Source: Agaribacillus aureus
GTDB lineage: Bacteria; Bacteroidota; Bacteroidia; Cytophagales; Cyclobacteriaceae
NCBI GenBank assembly: GCA_030442055.1
Contig: JAUJEB010000007.1
Location: forward strand, 248,001 to 312,000
DNA length: 64,000 nucleotides
Direction: 5' to 3'
Of the stretch, positions 16,688 to 25,315 are shown piece after piece; within the stretch, counting starts at the first letter, position 1; each line of letters opens with the position of its first letter. The position numbers and the translations under genes were made by a program. The notes under the pieces were generated by a model. That model was not told where the DNA came from. It saw only the letters and a list, made by a program, of their open reading frames with translations, and did not search any database.

Positions 16688-17236
16688 ATGACGAAAACAG
16701 AACTTCTTAACGTTGCAATCAAGATTTTTGGGCTTTACTATTTTGTCCGATTTGTCCAACATTTCATGGAATTCCTTTTCATGGCGTTTGGGACCAACTT
16801 TTATGATGACGATCAACTTCAAGGTTGGTTTATATATGCTGGAATTTTCTTGACATTTCTCGTAGATTTTGTCTTCGCTTATTTTGCTATTTTCAGAACT
16901 GAGTACATAGTCAGCAAAATTTCAAGAAACAACGAAGGAACGCTCGAACTCCAAACTACCAAAACAGATTTGCTTGAAATAGCACTTGCTATAATTTCAA
17001 TTGTGGCAATTCTTAACTCAATCCCGGACCTCTTATCACAACAGGTGAACAGCATTTACTACCATGATCACAAGGAAGTGGAATTCTGGACAACTACTAT
17101 GAAAAATCATTTATATCAGAGCTTGTTCATGCTTGCCGTTGGAATCTTCTTGCTGTTTAATTCTAGAAACTTTGCTAAATGGATAGTGAATCGTGGCGAA
17201 CGAGATGATAAACATGACGAAAATAGCAAGAGATAA
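16688..17236 (+). CDS. Hypothetical four-helix membrane protein
   Basis: A 182-residue protein with about four hydrophobic segments (near 10-35, 47-70, 95-115 and 143-160), a charged loop QTTKTDLLEIA and a hydrophilic lysine/aspartate-rich C-terminus (NRGERDDKHDENSKR). No known family recognised. It is a single cassette-like gene behind the attC-like site at 16608, with a stop followed by AGATAACAG, which could be the left arm of a degraded next site. Confidence 0.6.
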   Translation: MTKTELLNVAIKIFGLYYFVRFVQHFMEFLFMAFGTNFYDDDQLQGWFIYAGIFLTFLVDFVFAYFAIFRTEYIVSKISRNNEGTLELQTTKTDLLEIALAIISIVAILNSIPDLLSQQVNSIYYHDHKEVEFWTTTMKNHLYQSLFMLAVGIFLLFNSRNFAKWIVNRGERDDKHDENSKR

Positions 17237-17599
17237 CAGACTGTATTGTCCTTAAGCTAATTTAGCTATTTTCAAAGGCAGATAGGATCAGATACTTTTA
17301 TAGAAAATTAAAAAGTCCAGCTTTCAGATGACAGCTTGGCGTTGACACCAATTAAAAAAACGATATGAAAATACCTCGCTGGGTGTAGAATTTCCGCACC
17401 TATATATTTTTTCGAGGACTGGACGAAGCATATTAATGCTGGCCATCATTCAGGATCGTCGTATTATTGTTATTCCGGGATCACCTATTTTTGATAATTG
17501 AAACTGTAAACCAATTTTAACATTAGATACAAACCGGATCAGAGCTTTGATTAATGTTGACCTGATATGTGGAGCAAAACCACTGGAGTATTCACTCAC
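17237..17599. other. Intergenic stretch with repeat C copy 1
   Basis: No coding frame of quality. It contains the perfect short dyad AGCTAATTTAGCT (17254-17266), a possible site remnant CAGCTTGGCGTTGACA, and repeat family C copy 1 (17383-17575), running directly into repeat A copy 2. Confidence 0.5.
17383..17575. repeat. Dispersed repeat family C, copy 1
   Basis: It matches 26503-26695 without gaps over the first 95 bp at roughly four bases in five, then more loosely. Shared blocks include CACCTATATATTTTTTC, the dyad AGCAT-N4-ATGCT and GTTATTCCGG. It has no open frame on either strand. Nature unknown. Confidence 0.6.
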
Positions 17600-17700
17600 A
17601 TAACCAATACCGATATAGATTTCATCAAAAATCCTTTAGATTAAGGTTTTGATAAAATAAATATAAACACCACATTTAGGTGTATATCGAATTGTTTACG
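17600..17700 (+). repeat. Palindromic repeat family A, copy 2 (attC-like)
   Basis: See copy 1 at 11817. Here the outer arms are clearest: AACcAATacCGATATA against TATATCGAATTGTT. The similarity to copy 3 extends about 35 bp further left (TGTGGAG..GCAAAACC.CT), so the unit may be about 135 bp. Confidence 0.62.
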
Positions 17701-17714
17701 ACATGCAGTTAATG

Positions 17715-18602
17715 ATGAAAATTCAATCGACACTTGCCATACTCCTACTTATACCATTTTTGTCGTTAGCCCAAAACACAGAAGAGGTAATTCAAAAGAT
17801 TCGTGACCGATATTATAGAATCAACGGAGGGTCCGTAAAACTTGTAAAACAATCAATTCAGGGCACTGACTACTATCTGGAAAATGATAAACTATCAATT
17901 GCGAAGAAGAAGGCTCAAAATGGAAGATATGAATATTACTTTGATCACCAAAATGGTGATTATTACCCCTATTTCATTTATTTCGAGCCAAACAGCACCT
18001 CAAGTTCCCAGCTAAGGGCGTATTATGATGACAATGCTGAACTTGTCCTTTTTAAGGAAGCAGATATTGATACTACTTACGGACAATTTGATAATTATCC
18101 TTTTAAATACCTGAAGCAAGATGCTTACAATGCAATCAATTTATTTTTTAATACTTCTATCATATCCAAATATCCGAACGATACCAGAGTTGATAGAATT
18201 TTAGCAGAAGTTAAAAAGATCAATGAATCAATAATCAGCGCAGATACGATTGATTTTTATGATGAAGGAGAAGGAAGTGGAGGCAAATTTCAATATCTCA
18301 ACGAAAAGCAAATGCCAGTTAAGATCTCAACATTTGACGGAGGAGAACATGGCGGAGGGATCCTGAATGAATACTTCTCTAATGGTCAGTTGATATATTC
18401 AACTGATGAGTACGAATCGTGGGTCGGGTTCTACTCAAGAGTTACAGTTACCGTGAAATTTTATGAGAGAAATGAGCCATTTAGGGAGGATTATTTTGAT
18501 CGGGAAGCCCCTGGAGAGGTTTTTTCCAAATCAAATGATGAGTATTTCCTGGAGTGGTTTAAGGTTGATAACGTTATCCCAAGTATAGTGTACCCGGAAT
18601 AA
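17715..18602 (+). CDS. Secreted hypothetical protein (cassette-like gene)
   Basis: A protein of about 295 residues with a clean signal peptide (STLAILLLIPFLSLAQ), then a mixed alpha/beta mature part with aromatic-rich strands (YEYYFDHQNGDYYPYFIYFEP, GGEHGGGILNEYFSNGQLIYSTDEYESW). The GGGxxxEYFxNGQL region resembles antitoxin-type or MORN-like repeats only faintly; I do not assign a family. The ATGs at 17703, 17712 and 17715 are all possible; the last sits closest to the signal peptide. It follows repeat A copy 2 and precedes repeat A copy 3. Confidence 0.62.
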   Translation: MKIQSTLAILLLIPFLSLAQNTEEVIQKIRDRYYRINGGSVKLVKQSIQGTDYYLENDKLSIAKKKAQNGRYEYYFDHQNGDYYPYFIYFEPNSTSSSQLRAYYDDNAELVLFKEADIDTTYGQFDNYPFKYLKQDAYNAINLFFNTSIISKYPNDTRVDRILAEVKKINESIISADTIDFYDEGEGSGGKFQYLNEKQMPVKISTFDGGEHGGGILNEYFSNGQLIYSTDEYESWVGFYSRVTVTVKFYERNEPFREDYFDREAPGEVFSKSNDEYFLEWFKVDNVIPSIVYPE

Positions 18603-18681
18603 AGCGGTAAAATTTGATATAGTGCATGCCTTTGAACGGTTAATAAATGTGTAGTGCAAAACCGCTAAAATATACACGTAT

Positions 18682-18781
18682 ATAGCTAATACCGATATGA
18701 ATTTTATCAAAAATCATTGGATTAAAGTTTTGATAAAATAAATATAAGCACCACATTGTGGTGTTTAGCGAATTGTTGGCG
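18682..18781 (+). repeat. Palindromic repeat family A, copy 3 (attC-like)
   Basis: A more divergent copy (see 11817). Inner arms TTATCAAAAATC / GTTTTGATAA and CACCACA/TGTGGTG are intact, and the right end is GCGAATTGTTGGCG. It lies 28 bp before the mscS-type start. Confidence 0.6.
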
Positions 18782-18809
18782 ATAATTCAGAGTATTTTTA
18801 TATCGAGTT

Positions 18810-20000
18810 ATGATAGACAGTGAACTATTTCGAGAATTCATTGATTATGCTGGTAACTTTATCATAGCCGCCGTAATCATCACCTTGGTAGCGCTGGAAA
18901 TCTGGTTAATCAACAAAGCTGCAAACTATTTAAGAGGTAAAGTCCAGCAATCATCACTTAAAAACTTAAGCATTCAATCATTTGAATTAATAAGCGCTCA
19001 AAAACAGAGATTGGCATTAAGAGGAGTGATAGATGTTGTGCAAATCGCTGTTATTCTGCTGGACATCTATTTTTCGCTTGTTTTTATACTAAGCATTTTT
19101 CCAAAGACCAAAGAGGTTGCCGGTTCATTAATTGATTTCATTTTTATTCCATTAAAAGAATCATTCTACGCCCTAATAAATTATTTGCCGGATTTATTTT
19201 CTATTATCATTACTGTTATCATCTTCAGATATCTAATCAGAATGGTTAAGTCATTCAGTCGGGAAGTGGAGAAAGGCAATTTCCTGATAACAGGATTCAA
19301 ACCATATTGGGCGAGGACCACCGGAAGCATTATAACATTTTTATTATACGCTTTTATGATCATTTTAATTCTTCCCTACCTGCCGGGTTATGAGTCAATT
19401 GCTTTCAAAGGCGTAGCGGCATTTCTGGGGGCACTGGTAACAATTGGGGGAAGTTCGGTTATTGCCAACTATATGGCTGGCATCGTGATATCATATATGA
19501 ATCCTTGCCAGAAAGGAGATTGGGTAGAGATAGAGAACACTACAGGAGAGGTTGTGGAGATCTCACAGTTTGCCGTAAAGATCAGGACCACTAGGAAGGT
19601 GGTTGTTTCGATCCCGAATACTAAAGTCCTTCAATCTCACGTCATTAACCTCAGCGGAGAACATGAGAACCACAGGACCTTGCTTCATACCACGATTAGC
19701 ATCGGATATGATGTGCCCTGGAGGCAGGTTAATAATTTGTTGATTTTGGCTGCAAAAAAGACCGAGGGAGTAGACTTATCTGTTAGTCCTTTTGTCAGGC
19801 AAATTAAACTTGATGATTTCTACGTAGTTTATGAGCTAAATGTATATTCCCTCGATGTACATCGGATGTTTGAGATATATTCTGAGCTGCATAAGCAGAT
19901 TCTGGATGCTTTTGCAGAAGCTGAAGTAGAAATATTGTCACCTCACTATCGCGCCGAAAGAGACGGAAGTTCCAGCACCATCCCGGATAAGGAGGGATAA
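18810..20000 (+). CDS. MscS-family mechanosensitive ion channel
   Basis: A 396-residue membrane protein. Hydrophobic segments at about 14-36, 70-95, 110-135, 165-190 and 200-230 lead to the pore-lining TM3 and the MscS beta domain: FLGALVTIGGSSVIANYMAGIVISYMNP, then GDWVEIENTTGEVVEISQFAVKIRTTRKVVVSIPNTKVL, then the alpha/beta cytoplasmic domain. MscS channels open on membrane tension and release solutes in osmotic downshock. It is in the inner membrane. Unlike most genes here it is a recognised core-type function inside the cassette cluster. It is followed by an attC-like site at 20009. Confidence 0.9.
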   Translation: MIDSELFREFIDYAGNFIIAAVIITLVALEIWLINKAANYLRGKVQQSSLKNLSIQSFELISAQKQRLALRGVIDVVQIAVILLDIYFSLVFILSIFPKTKEVAGSLIDFIFIPLKESFYALINYLPDLFSIIITVIIFRYLIRMVKSFSREVEKGNFLITGFKPYWARTTGSIITFLLYAFMIILILPYLPGYESIAFKGVAAFLGALVTIGGSSVIANYMAGIVISYMNPCQKGDWVEIENTTGEVVEISQFAVKIRTTRKVVVSIPNTKVLQSHVINLSGEHENHRTLLHTTISIGYDVPWRQVNNLLILAAKKTEGVDLSVSPFVRQIKLDDFYVVYELNVYSLDVHRMFEIYSELHKQILDAFAEAEVEILSPHYRAERDGSSSTIPDKEG

Positions 20001-20008
20001 TAAAAATC

Positions 20009-20125
20009 GCTAACAAATAATCAGCTTAACGAGCCGACCGGCCTATTTGCAAAAGCCTGTTCAGAAAGCTACATTTAATGAAATTTGAAAAGCTACGCTT
20101 ACTGAGCTTAGCTGCGCGGTTTGCG
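20009..20125 (+). other. attC-like site between mscS and the AraC/GyrI gene
   Basis: The left arm GCTAACAAA..TCAGCTTAA and the right arm TTAGCTGCGCGGTTTGCG are inverted in the attC order (GCTAAC with GTTTGC; CAGCTTAA with TTAGCTG), about 117 bp in all. It fits the pattern of the neighbours but is less well paired. Confidence 0.45.
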
Positions 20126-20150
20126 GCATTTGTGGAAAATAAAAGAAGAA

Positions 20151-21578
20151 ATGCAATCTGAAATAAACGAAACCAGACAAGAATATATCAAACGAATTAA
20201 CTATGTGCTGGACTTCGTTGAAAAAAATCTCGATGCAGATTTATCCCTTAAAAAACTTTCCGAAAAAGCTCATTACTCATCTTTTCATTTTCATAGGATA
20301 TTTTCTGCAATTATTGGTGAAAATCTAAACGAATTTATCAATAGAAAACGAATAGAACGCATTGCATCCATCCTGCTTGTGGAAGGCAATAAGCCTATGA
20401 AAGAACTTGCTTATAGCTATGGTTTTAACAGTGAAAGCTCATTTTCAAGAGCGTTTAAAAAATATTATGGTATTAGCCCTACTGCGTTTAAATCGGAAGG
20501 AATAAGTACACTTAGCAAGATTGGTATAGAACCTCTGACCTTGGAAAAATACATTTGCAGCATTGATAACATTAAAAAATGGATTGATATGAATGCTCAA
20601 ATAACAGTAAAAGAATTGCAGGAGATACAACTTGCCGGTATAGCGAATATGGGAGACTTTGATGAGATGGGTAATATGTATCAAAGACTAATGGAATGGG
20701 GGACTCAAAAAGGAGTGTTAAGTATGTCAGGTTTTAAAGCCGTCACCATTTATCATGATAACCCAAACGTCACCGAGACGTCAAAAGTAAGATATAGCGC
20801 ATGTGTAACCGTTGCCAAAGCTATTAAAGCTGAAGGGGAAATAAGACCCCTAGTAATCCCAAAAGGCAACTATGCCGTCGGAAATTTTGAAATTGAAGCA
20901 AAGGACTTTCCAAAAGCGTGGGAAAGCATATGTGTATGGGTAGTAGAGAATGGCCATAAGTTTAGAGATGGGGATTATTTTGAATTGTATCATAATGACC
21001 ATAAAACTCATCCTGAACAAAAATTTATAGTAGACATTTGTATTCCTGTTGAAAGAAATGTTAATACCAAACCTGACAGAAATAAAAAGACGACAAACAA
21101 CAGAGGTCTATCTGATTGTAGTGTGCAACCGAGCCAGGGTCAGGCACTGTTAGATTATCGTCAATTGATAAATTACATGAAAGCATTAAGATCTTTTTTC
21201 CATAAAGAATATGCCGATGATTTTAAATTAGGCACCATTTACCAAGGCAATATAGATTTTTCCTATTTCTCGCTGACTACTCAGGAGTTGAAAAAACAAA
21301 AATTGAAATTTGTCATAATACTTAATTACAGGCTGATGCATTTTGAAATTTGTTTATCCGGTCAAAATAAAAGCATCCGAAAAAAGTATTGGGAGTTATT
21401 CAAAGGTAGTAGCTGGAATAAGTATCATTTAGCAGAATCAATTGATGACAGTCTGTCAATCCTCGACCATATAATAGTCGAGAAGCCTGATTTTGATAAT
21501 ACAAGTCTCTTAACAGCGCAGATAGAAACTGAGTCATTAAAATTTATAAATGAAATTAGAGGTATTCTTGAGGGATAA
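20151..21578 (+). CDS. AraC-type regulator fused to a GyrI-like domain and a C-terminal DUF7000-like domain
   Basis: A 475-residue protein. Residues 1-110 are a double helix-turn-helix AraC domain (YVLDFVEKNLDADLSLKKLSEKAHYSSFHFHRIF, MKELAYSYGFNSESSFSRAFKKYYGISP). Residues about 128-290 are a GyrI-like small-molecule-binding domain (MNAQITVKELQEIQLAGI...FELYHNDHKTHPEQKFIVDICIPV). Residues about 325-470 resemble a domain that also occurs alone in Bacteroidota (DUF7000-like: LLDYRQLINYMKALRSFFHKEY...YQGNIDFSYFSL). It probably senses a ligand through the GyrI part; targets are unknown. Start at ATG 20151 (MQSEINETRQ). The three-domain fusion is unusual. Confidence 0.82.
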   Translation: MQSEINETRQEYIKRINYVLDFVEKNLDADLSLKKLSEKAHYSSFHFHRIFSAIIGENLNEFINRKRIERIASILLVEGNKPMKELAYSYGFNSESSFSRAFKKYYGISPTAFKSEGISTLSKIGIEPLTLEKYICSIDNIKKWIDMNAQITVKELQEIQLAGIANMGDFDEMGNMYQRLMEWGTQKGVLSMSGFKAVTIYHDNPNVTETSKVRYSACVTVAKAIKAEGEIRPLVIPKGNYAVGNFEIEAKDFPKAWESICVWVVENGHKFRDGDYFELYHNDHKTHPEQKFIVDICIPVERNVNTKPDRNKKTTNNRGLSDCSVQPSQGQALLDYRQLINYMKALRSFFHKEYADDFKLGTIYQGNIDFSYFSLTTQELKKQKLKFVIILNYRLMHFEICLSGQNKSIRKKYWELFKGSSWNKYHLAESIDDSLSILDHIIVEKPDFDNTSLLTAQIETESLKFINEIRGILEG

Positions 21579-21883
21579 AAACTAAGCCCAACATTGTAAG
21601 CATTAGCTGGGATAATGCAAAAACGAAAGTATAATTATGACACTAAGGCAGTACTAAATTGAAAAGTTAGCGTGTAAAAATCCGCTGCTACTCACATACC
21701 AGACATTATCAACAAAACACCACTAGTCACGTATGCTCGATTTAATATAATGTGATCTTGCTATCACAACATATCTGTGATAGGTAGAACTTCATAATCT
21801 TTTCTAACTTATTTTCAAAAAGAATATAGGTAAGGTGTAATGTTCTTCGACTTTAGCCACTAAATAAAAAAAAGGACAAAATT
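21579..21883. other. Intergenic region with an operator-like dyad
   Basis: AT-rich and without a coding frame. It carries AAGCCCAACATTG just after the regulator stop, which could be the left arm of a degraded attC-like site, and the overlapping dyads described at 21751-21783. Confidence 0.45.
21751..21783. promoter_or_regulatory. Overlapping dyads, possible operator
   Basis: CTATCACA (21761-21768) and TGTGATAG (21776-21783) are perfect inverted arms around 7 nt. TGTGAT (21751-21756) also pairs with ATCACA (21763-21768). Three half-sites in a row, 100 bp before the hydrolase gene and behind an AraC-type regulator, suggest a regulatory site; the cognate protein is not known. Confidence 0.4.
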
Positions 21884-23272
21884 ATGAAGAATGTCAAATT
21901 GATATTACTTGCACTGATAATCCCATTATTCACAAGAGCACAGGACATCTCCGGACAATGGAATGGTGTGTTAAAAGTCCAGGGAATGGAATTAAGATTA
22001 GTCTTTCACATTACCGAAGAAGTATCGGGATACACGGCTACTATGGATAGCCCCGATCAAAATGCCACCGGGATCCCGGTGAGTTCCACCAGCTTTGAAA
22101 ACGCAGCTTTAGAACTTAAAATAGATGCTTTGAACGCCGGATACACAGGGGTCTTTGAAGAAGGGAACGGTATCAAAGGAACTTTTAGGCAAGCCGGCCA
22201 AGCTTTCCCTTTAAGGCTTGTCAGGAAGAAATTAGAAAAGAAAATCCTACGGAGGCCACAGGAACCCAAAAAACCCTTGCCTTACTATAGCGAAGATGTT
22301 ATATTTCCTGGAGGAGATAAAGGCGTTGAATTAGCAGGCACCCTTACCCTGCCAGAAAAAGAGGGACAGTTTCCGGTAGCTATTTTAATAAGTGGTAGTG
22401 GCCCTCAGAATAGAAATGAAGAATTCATGACGCACAAACCCTTTCTGGTGTTATCCGATCACTTAACTCGAAATGGAATTGCCGTCTTACGATATGATGA
22501 CCGGGGATTTGCATCATCTACAGGAAATCATGGAAATGCTACATCTGAAGATTTTGCTGATGATGTAAGATCAGCTATTGCCTATCTAAAAACAAGAAAG
22601 GAGATCAATAAAAAGTATATTGGATTGATCGGTCATAGTGAAGGTGGACTGATTGCCCCTATGGTAGCTGCCGATACCAAAGTGGCATTTATCGTGCTAT
22701 TGGCCGGTCCCGGAGTTTCTGGTGATCAGATCTTACTTAAACAGATTGAGACCATAGGCAGGTTGCGAGGTGCTGATGAAAAGACGCTGCAAGAAGAAAT
22801 AAACCTAACCCGAGGTGCCTTCGAATTGATTCATCAATACCGTGAAGATGAATCTCTGGAGAAAAGACTTACAGCATATGTCAGCGATGCAATATCAAAA
22901 AGTAACGGTGTCCCCGAAGGCGTGAATAAGGAAGATTTCATAAGTACGCAGATTTCGCGATTAACAAGACCATGGATGAAATATTTTCTAAATTACGACC
23001 CTCAGGTTTCATTAAGCCAGGTAAAATGTCCCGTACTGGCACTCAATGGCGAAAAAGATGTACAAGTGACGCCAGGCAATTTGATTGTGATCGAAAGTGG
23101 CGTTCGAAAAGGAGGTAACTCGGATGTTACTATTAAAGAATTCTCTGGCATGAATCATTTATTTCAAACTTGCAAAACAGGAGCCATGGATGAATATGCC
23201 ACGATTGAGCAAACAATGGATCCTGTAGTATTAGAAGAAATCTCTAATTGGATACGAAAACAAGTAAGATGA
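21884..23272 (+). CDS. Secreted alpha/beta hydrolase
   Basis: A 462-residue protein with a signal peptide (LILLALIIPLFTRAQ). Residues 20-115 form a small beta domain (GQWNGVLKVQGMELRLVFHI) found before many Bacteroidota alpha/beta hydrolases. The hydrolase domain has the oxyanion region ISGSGPQNRNEE, the nucleophile elbow GHSEGG (Ser nucleophile), a late Asp (LNGEKDVQV) and His (MNHLFQT). It is probably a periplasmic esterase or acylpeptidase of unknown substrate. Its stop overlaps the start of the sigma-factor gene (ATGA), so they are translationally coupled. Confidence 0.87.
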   Translation: MKNVKLILLALIIPLFTRAQDISGQWNGVLKVQGMELRLVFHITEEVSGYTATMDSPDQNATGIPVSSTSFENAALELKIDALNAGYTGVFEEGNGIKGTFRQAGQAFPLRLVRKKLEKKILRRPQEPKKPLPYYSEDVIFPGGDKGVELAGTLTLPEKEGQFPVAILISGSGPQNRNEEFMTHKPFLVLSDHLTRNGIAVLRYDDRGFASSTGNHGNATSEDFADDVRSAIAYLKTRKEINKKYIGLIGHSEGGLIAPMVAADTKVAFIVLLAGPGVSGDQILLKQIETIGRLRGADEKTLQEEINLTRGAFELIHQYREDESLEKRLTAYVSDAISKSNGVPEGVNKEDFISTQISRLTRPWMKYFLNYDPQVSLSQVKCPVLALNGEKDVQVTPGNLIVIESGVRKGGNSDVTIKEFSGMNHLFQTCKTGAMDEYATIEQTMDPVVLEEISNWIRKQVR

Positions 23273-23760
23273 GCAGTGATTTTTATCAATTCTCCATTCT
23301 GCCTTTTGCCGCAATCATTATCAAGATTTGTAGAGCTTATACAAATTCACAGGAGGATTTTGAAGATTACTATCAGGAAGTTTGTCTGCAAATATGGAGG
23401 AGTAAAGACAATTTTAAAGGACAATGTGAATGGTCTACATGGGTTTATAGAATATCACTGAACGTATGTTTGACCCTACTCAAAAAGAAGAAAAATGGTC
23501 AACAACATTTTACTTCAGATAGGCTACCGGATGACGTAACCACTGATAATAAAGCATTCGAAAACGAATCACTTAATCAACTTTATAAAGCCATTAAGTA
23601 TTTATCAGAAGTTGATAGAGCTGTTATCTTATTATACCTTGATGAAAAGCCCTATTCGGAAATCGCCAATATTCTCGGAACTAATCCCAACAACATTGGT
23701 GTCCGGGTGAAAAGAATTAAAGAACGTTTAAAAAAAATATTAGATGGAAAAATCAATTGA
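23269..23760 (+). CDS. ECF RNA polymerase sigma factor
   Basis: A 163-residue sigma-70-family protein with region 2 (ICRAYTNSQEDFEDYYQEVCLQIWRSKDNFKGQCEWSTWVYRISLN) and region 4 (SEVDRAVILLYLDEKPYSEIANILGTNPNNIGVRVKRIKERLK). Start at the ATG overlapping the hydrolase stop by 4 nt; an upstream in-frame TTG at 23248 lies inside the hydrolase gene. The end overlaps the next gene by 17 nt. Arrangement and overlap suggest that the downstream membrane protein controls it. Confidence 0.9.
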   Translation: MSSDFYQFSILPFAAIIIKICRAYTNSQEDFEDYYQEVCLQIWRSKDNFKGQCEWSTWVYRISLNVCLTLLKKKKNGQQHFTSDRLPDDVTTDNKAFENESLNQLYKAIKYLSEVDRAVILLYLDEKPYSEIANILGTNPNNIGVRVKRIKERLKKILDGKIN

Positions 23761-24391
23761 AACCATTTGGAAAGAAGGCTTTCTGGAGAGTGAAGCATTA
23801 GTAGCTCCCAAAATAAACGACCTATACAATCAAAAATCAAAGCAACTGATCGCTAAAATGAAACGGATGTTCAAAGTCAACATAACGGCTATTGTTATTT
23901 TATCTATCATTTTCCCTATTCTACACTATTTCCTGGATGCTACCTGGCAAGGAGTTGCCGCATCCGTCATGCTGCTTACTTTGGCTTGGTATAGCAAGCG
24001 GCAAATGAAAGGAATCAAAACCTTGAATCAGGGAGTTAACAGCTATGAATATCTTAAAACATTTGATCAGTGGCTCAAAAATGCCCTTTCCAGAAACGAG
24101 AAAATAATCCGATTTTCTTATCCTCTTAGCCTTCTAATTGCCATGAGCACCTTGTGGTCTGCCTGGAATAGTCAAGAAGAACTTACCGCCAAAATAGCAC
24201 AAAAATTCCCTGGCTTAATCTTTATAGGAAATGTCCCCCTTGCTTTACTGGTTGTTGCAGGGATCGTGACGCTGTTGATGTTCTATTTTTCAGGCAACAT
24301 CTACAGATGGGACATACGATTAGTGTATGGACGTGTGTTCGATAAATTGGAAGAAACGATTGCTGAAATGGAGAAACTGAGGAGAGAATAG
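23744..24391 (+). CDS. Membrane protein paired with the ECF sigma factor (possible anti-sigma)
   Basis: A 215-residue protein: a soluble N-terminus of about 45 residues (IETIWKEGFLESEALVAPKINDLYNQKSKQLIAKMKRMF) followed by four hydrophobic segments (about 47-64, 70-84, 120-137, 160-187) and an amphipathic tail. It has no zinc anti-sigma motif. The 17-nt overlap with the sigma gene indicates coupled synthesis. An anti-sigma role is an inference from position. Confidence 0.7.
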   Translation: MEKSIETIWKEGFLESEALVAPKINDLYNQKSKQLIAKMKRMFKVNITAIVILSIIFPILHYFLDATWQGVAASVMLLTLAWYSKRQMKGIKTLNQGVNSYEYLKTFDQWLKNALSRNEKIIRFSYPLSLLIAMSTLWSAWNSQEELTAKIAQKFPGLIFIGNVPLALLVVAGIVTLLMFYFSGNIYRWDIRLVYGRVFDKLEETIAEMEKLRRE

Positions 24392-24642
24392 GACGTTTAG
24401 CTGGCCAGAGGTATCTGACCATTAACCTTTAAGTCTGACTATTTAATTTTTCAAAACCGATCTGATGTCTTATATTTCAAATAAAAAAACGCACCAAAAA
24501 AATGTGTAACTGCCATTACGGCAAATTCAACTACACCCGGGTCCACTAGGAATTGCTAAGGCTACTGATAAACCCGAAATTAACATATAAAAAGCCATAA
24601 TAGATGATTATGCGAGACCGTTGAAAATAATTTATAAGCATA

Positions 24643-25308
24643 ATGTATTTAAAAAAACTGCTCTTAGTACTCTTGATTTTTTTGCTTCCAGTCCAACTAA
24701 TCGGACAGAAAGTGGAATGGTATGAATTTGACTTTGAAAATATTAAAATTAATTTTCCGACAGAAGAGGTCTTTCAACTTGACACAATCGTAAAAGGAGT
24801 TAGAATTAATCAACTTTACACCACAATTGGGAATTCAACACTCATTGTTCAAAAACTTCCCGCGGAGAACAAATTGAATGATGAAAATTTATCTAATCTT
24901 CCATACGATTATAAATCATTGGTTGAATATTATGACGGAGTTATAGCTGGAGTAAAGAACAGTTCGAACGCTAAAAAAGTTGAAAAAAAGGAAATAAAAT
25001 TAGGAGAACTTATAGGCTACAACTCTATTTATTACGATGAGAATGGGAATTCATTCAGCGAGTCAAATAGTTTTTTGGTAAACAATAGCCTAATTATCGT
25101 TTCTGTCTACAACCTGAAGCTAGAACAAAAGGAAATTAAAGAGGGTTTTTTTAATTCTCTAAATTTGGACAACCTTGGTTCATTGAAACAATACACAGGA
25201 AAGTCTAAAGCCTATCAACAAGGGTATGTGTTTGGTAAATTACTTCTCTATGCACTAATCGGTATTGGACTGTTTTTCCTTATTAGAACATTGCGAAAGA
25301 AGAAATAA
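24643..25308 (+). CDS. Exported hypothetical protein with C-terminal membrane anchor (cassette-like gene)
   Basis: A 221-residue protein with a signal peptide (LLLVLLIFLLPVQLIGQ), an AT-rich, lysine- and asparagine-rich extracytoplasmic domain, and one C-terminal membrane helix followed by RTLRKKK. Upstream GCGAGACCGTTGAAA (24613-24627) resembles the right end of family B sites, and a family B site follows at 25316, so it has the position of a single cassette. No family recognised. Confidence 0.62.
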   Translation: MYLKKLLLVLLIFLLPVQLIGQKVEWYEFDFENIKINFPTEEVFQLDTIVKGVRINQLYTTIGNSTLIVQKLPAENKLNDENLSNLPYDYKSLVEYYDGVIAGVKNSSNAKKVEKKEIKLGELIGYNSIYYDENGNSFSESNSFLVNNSLIIVSVYNLKLEQKEIKEGFFNSLNLDNLGSLKQYTGKSKAYQQGYVFGKLLLYALIGIGLFFLIRTLRKKK

Positions 25309-25315
25309 ACCATTA

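Noticed and set aside
17254-17360. Further attC-like site between 17237 and 17360
   Set aside because: A left-arm-like AGATAACAG and a right-arm-like GGCGTTGAC exist, but the inner arms do not pair convincingly.
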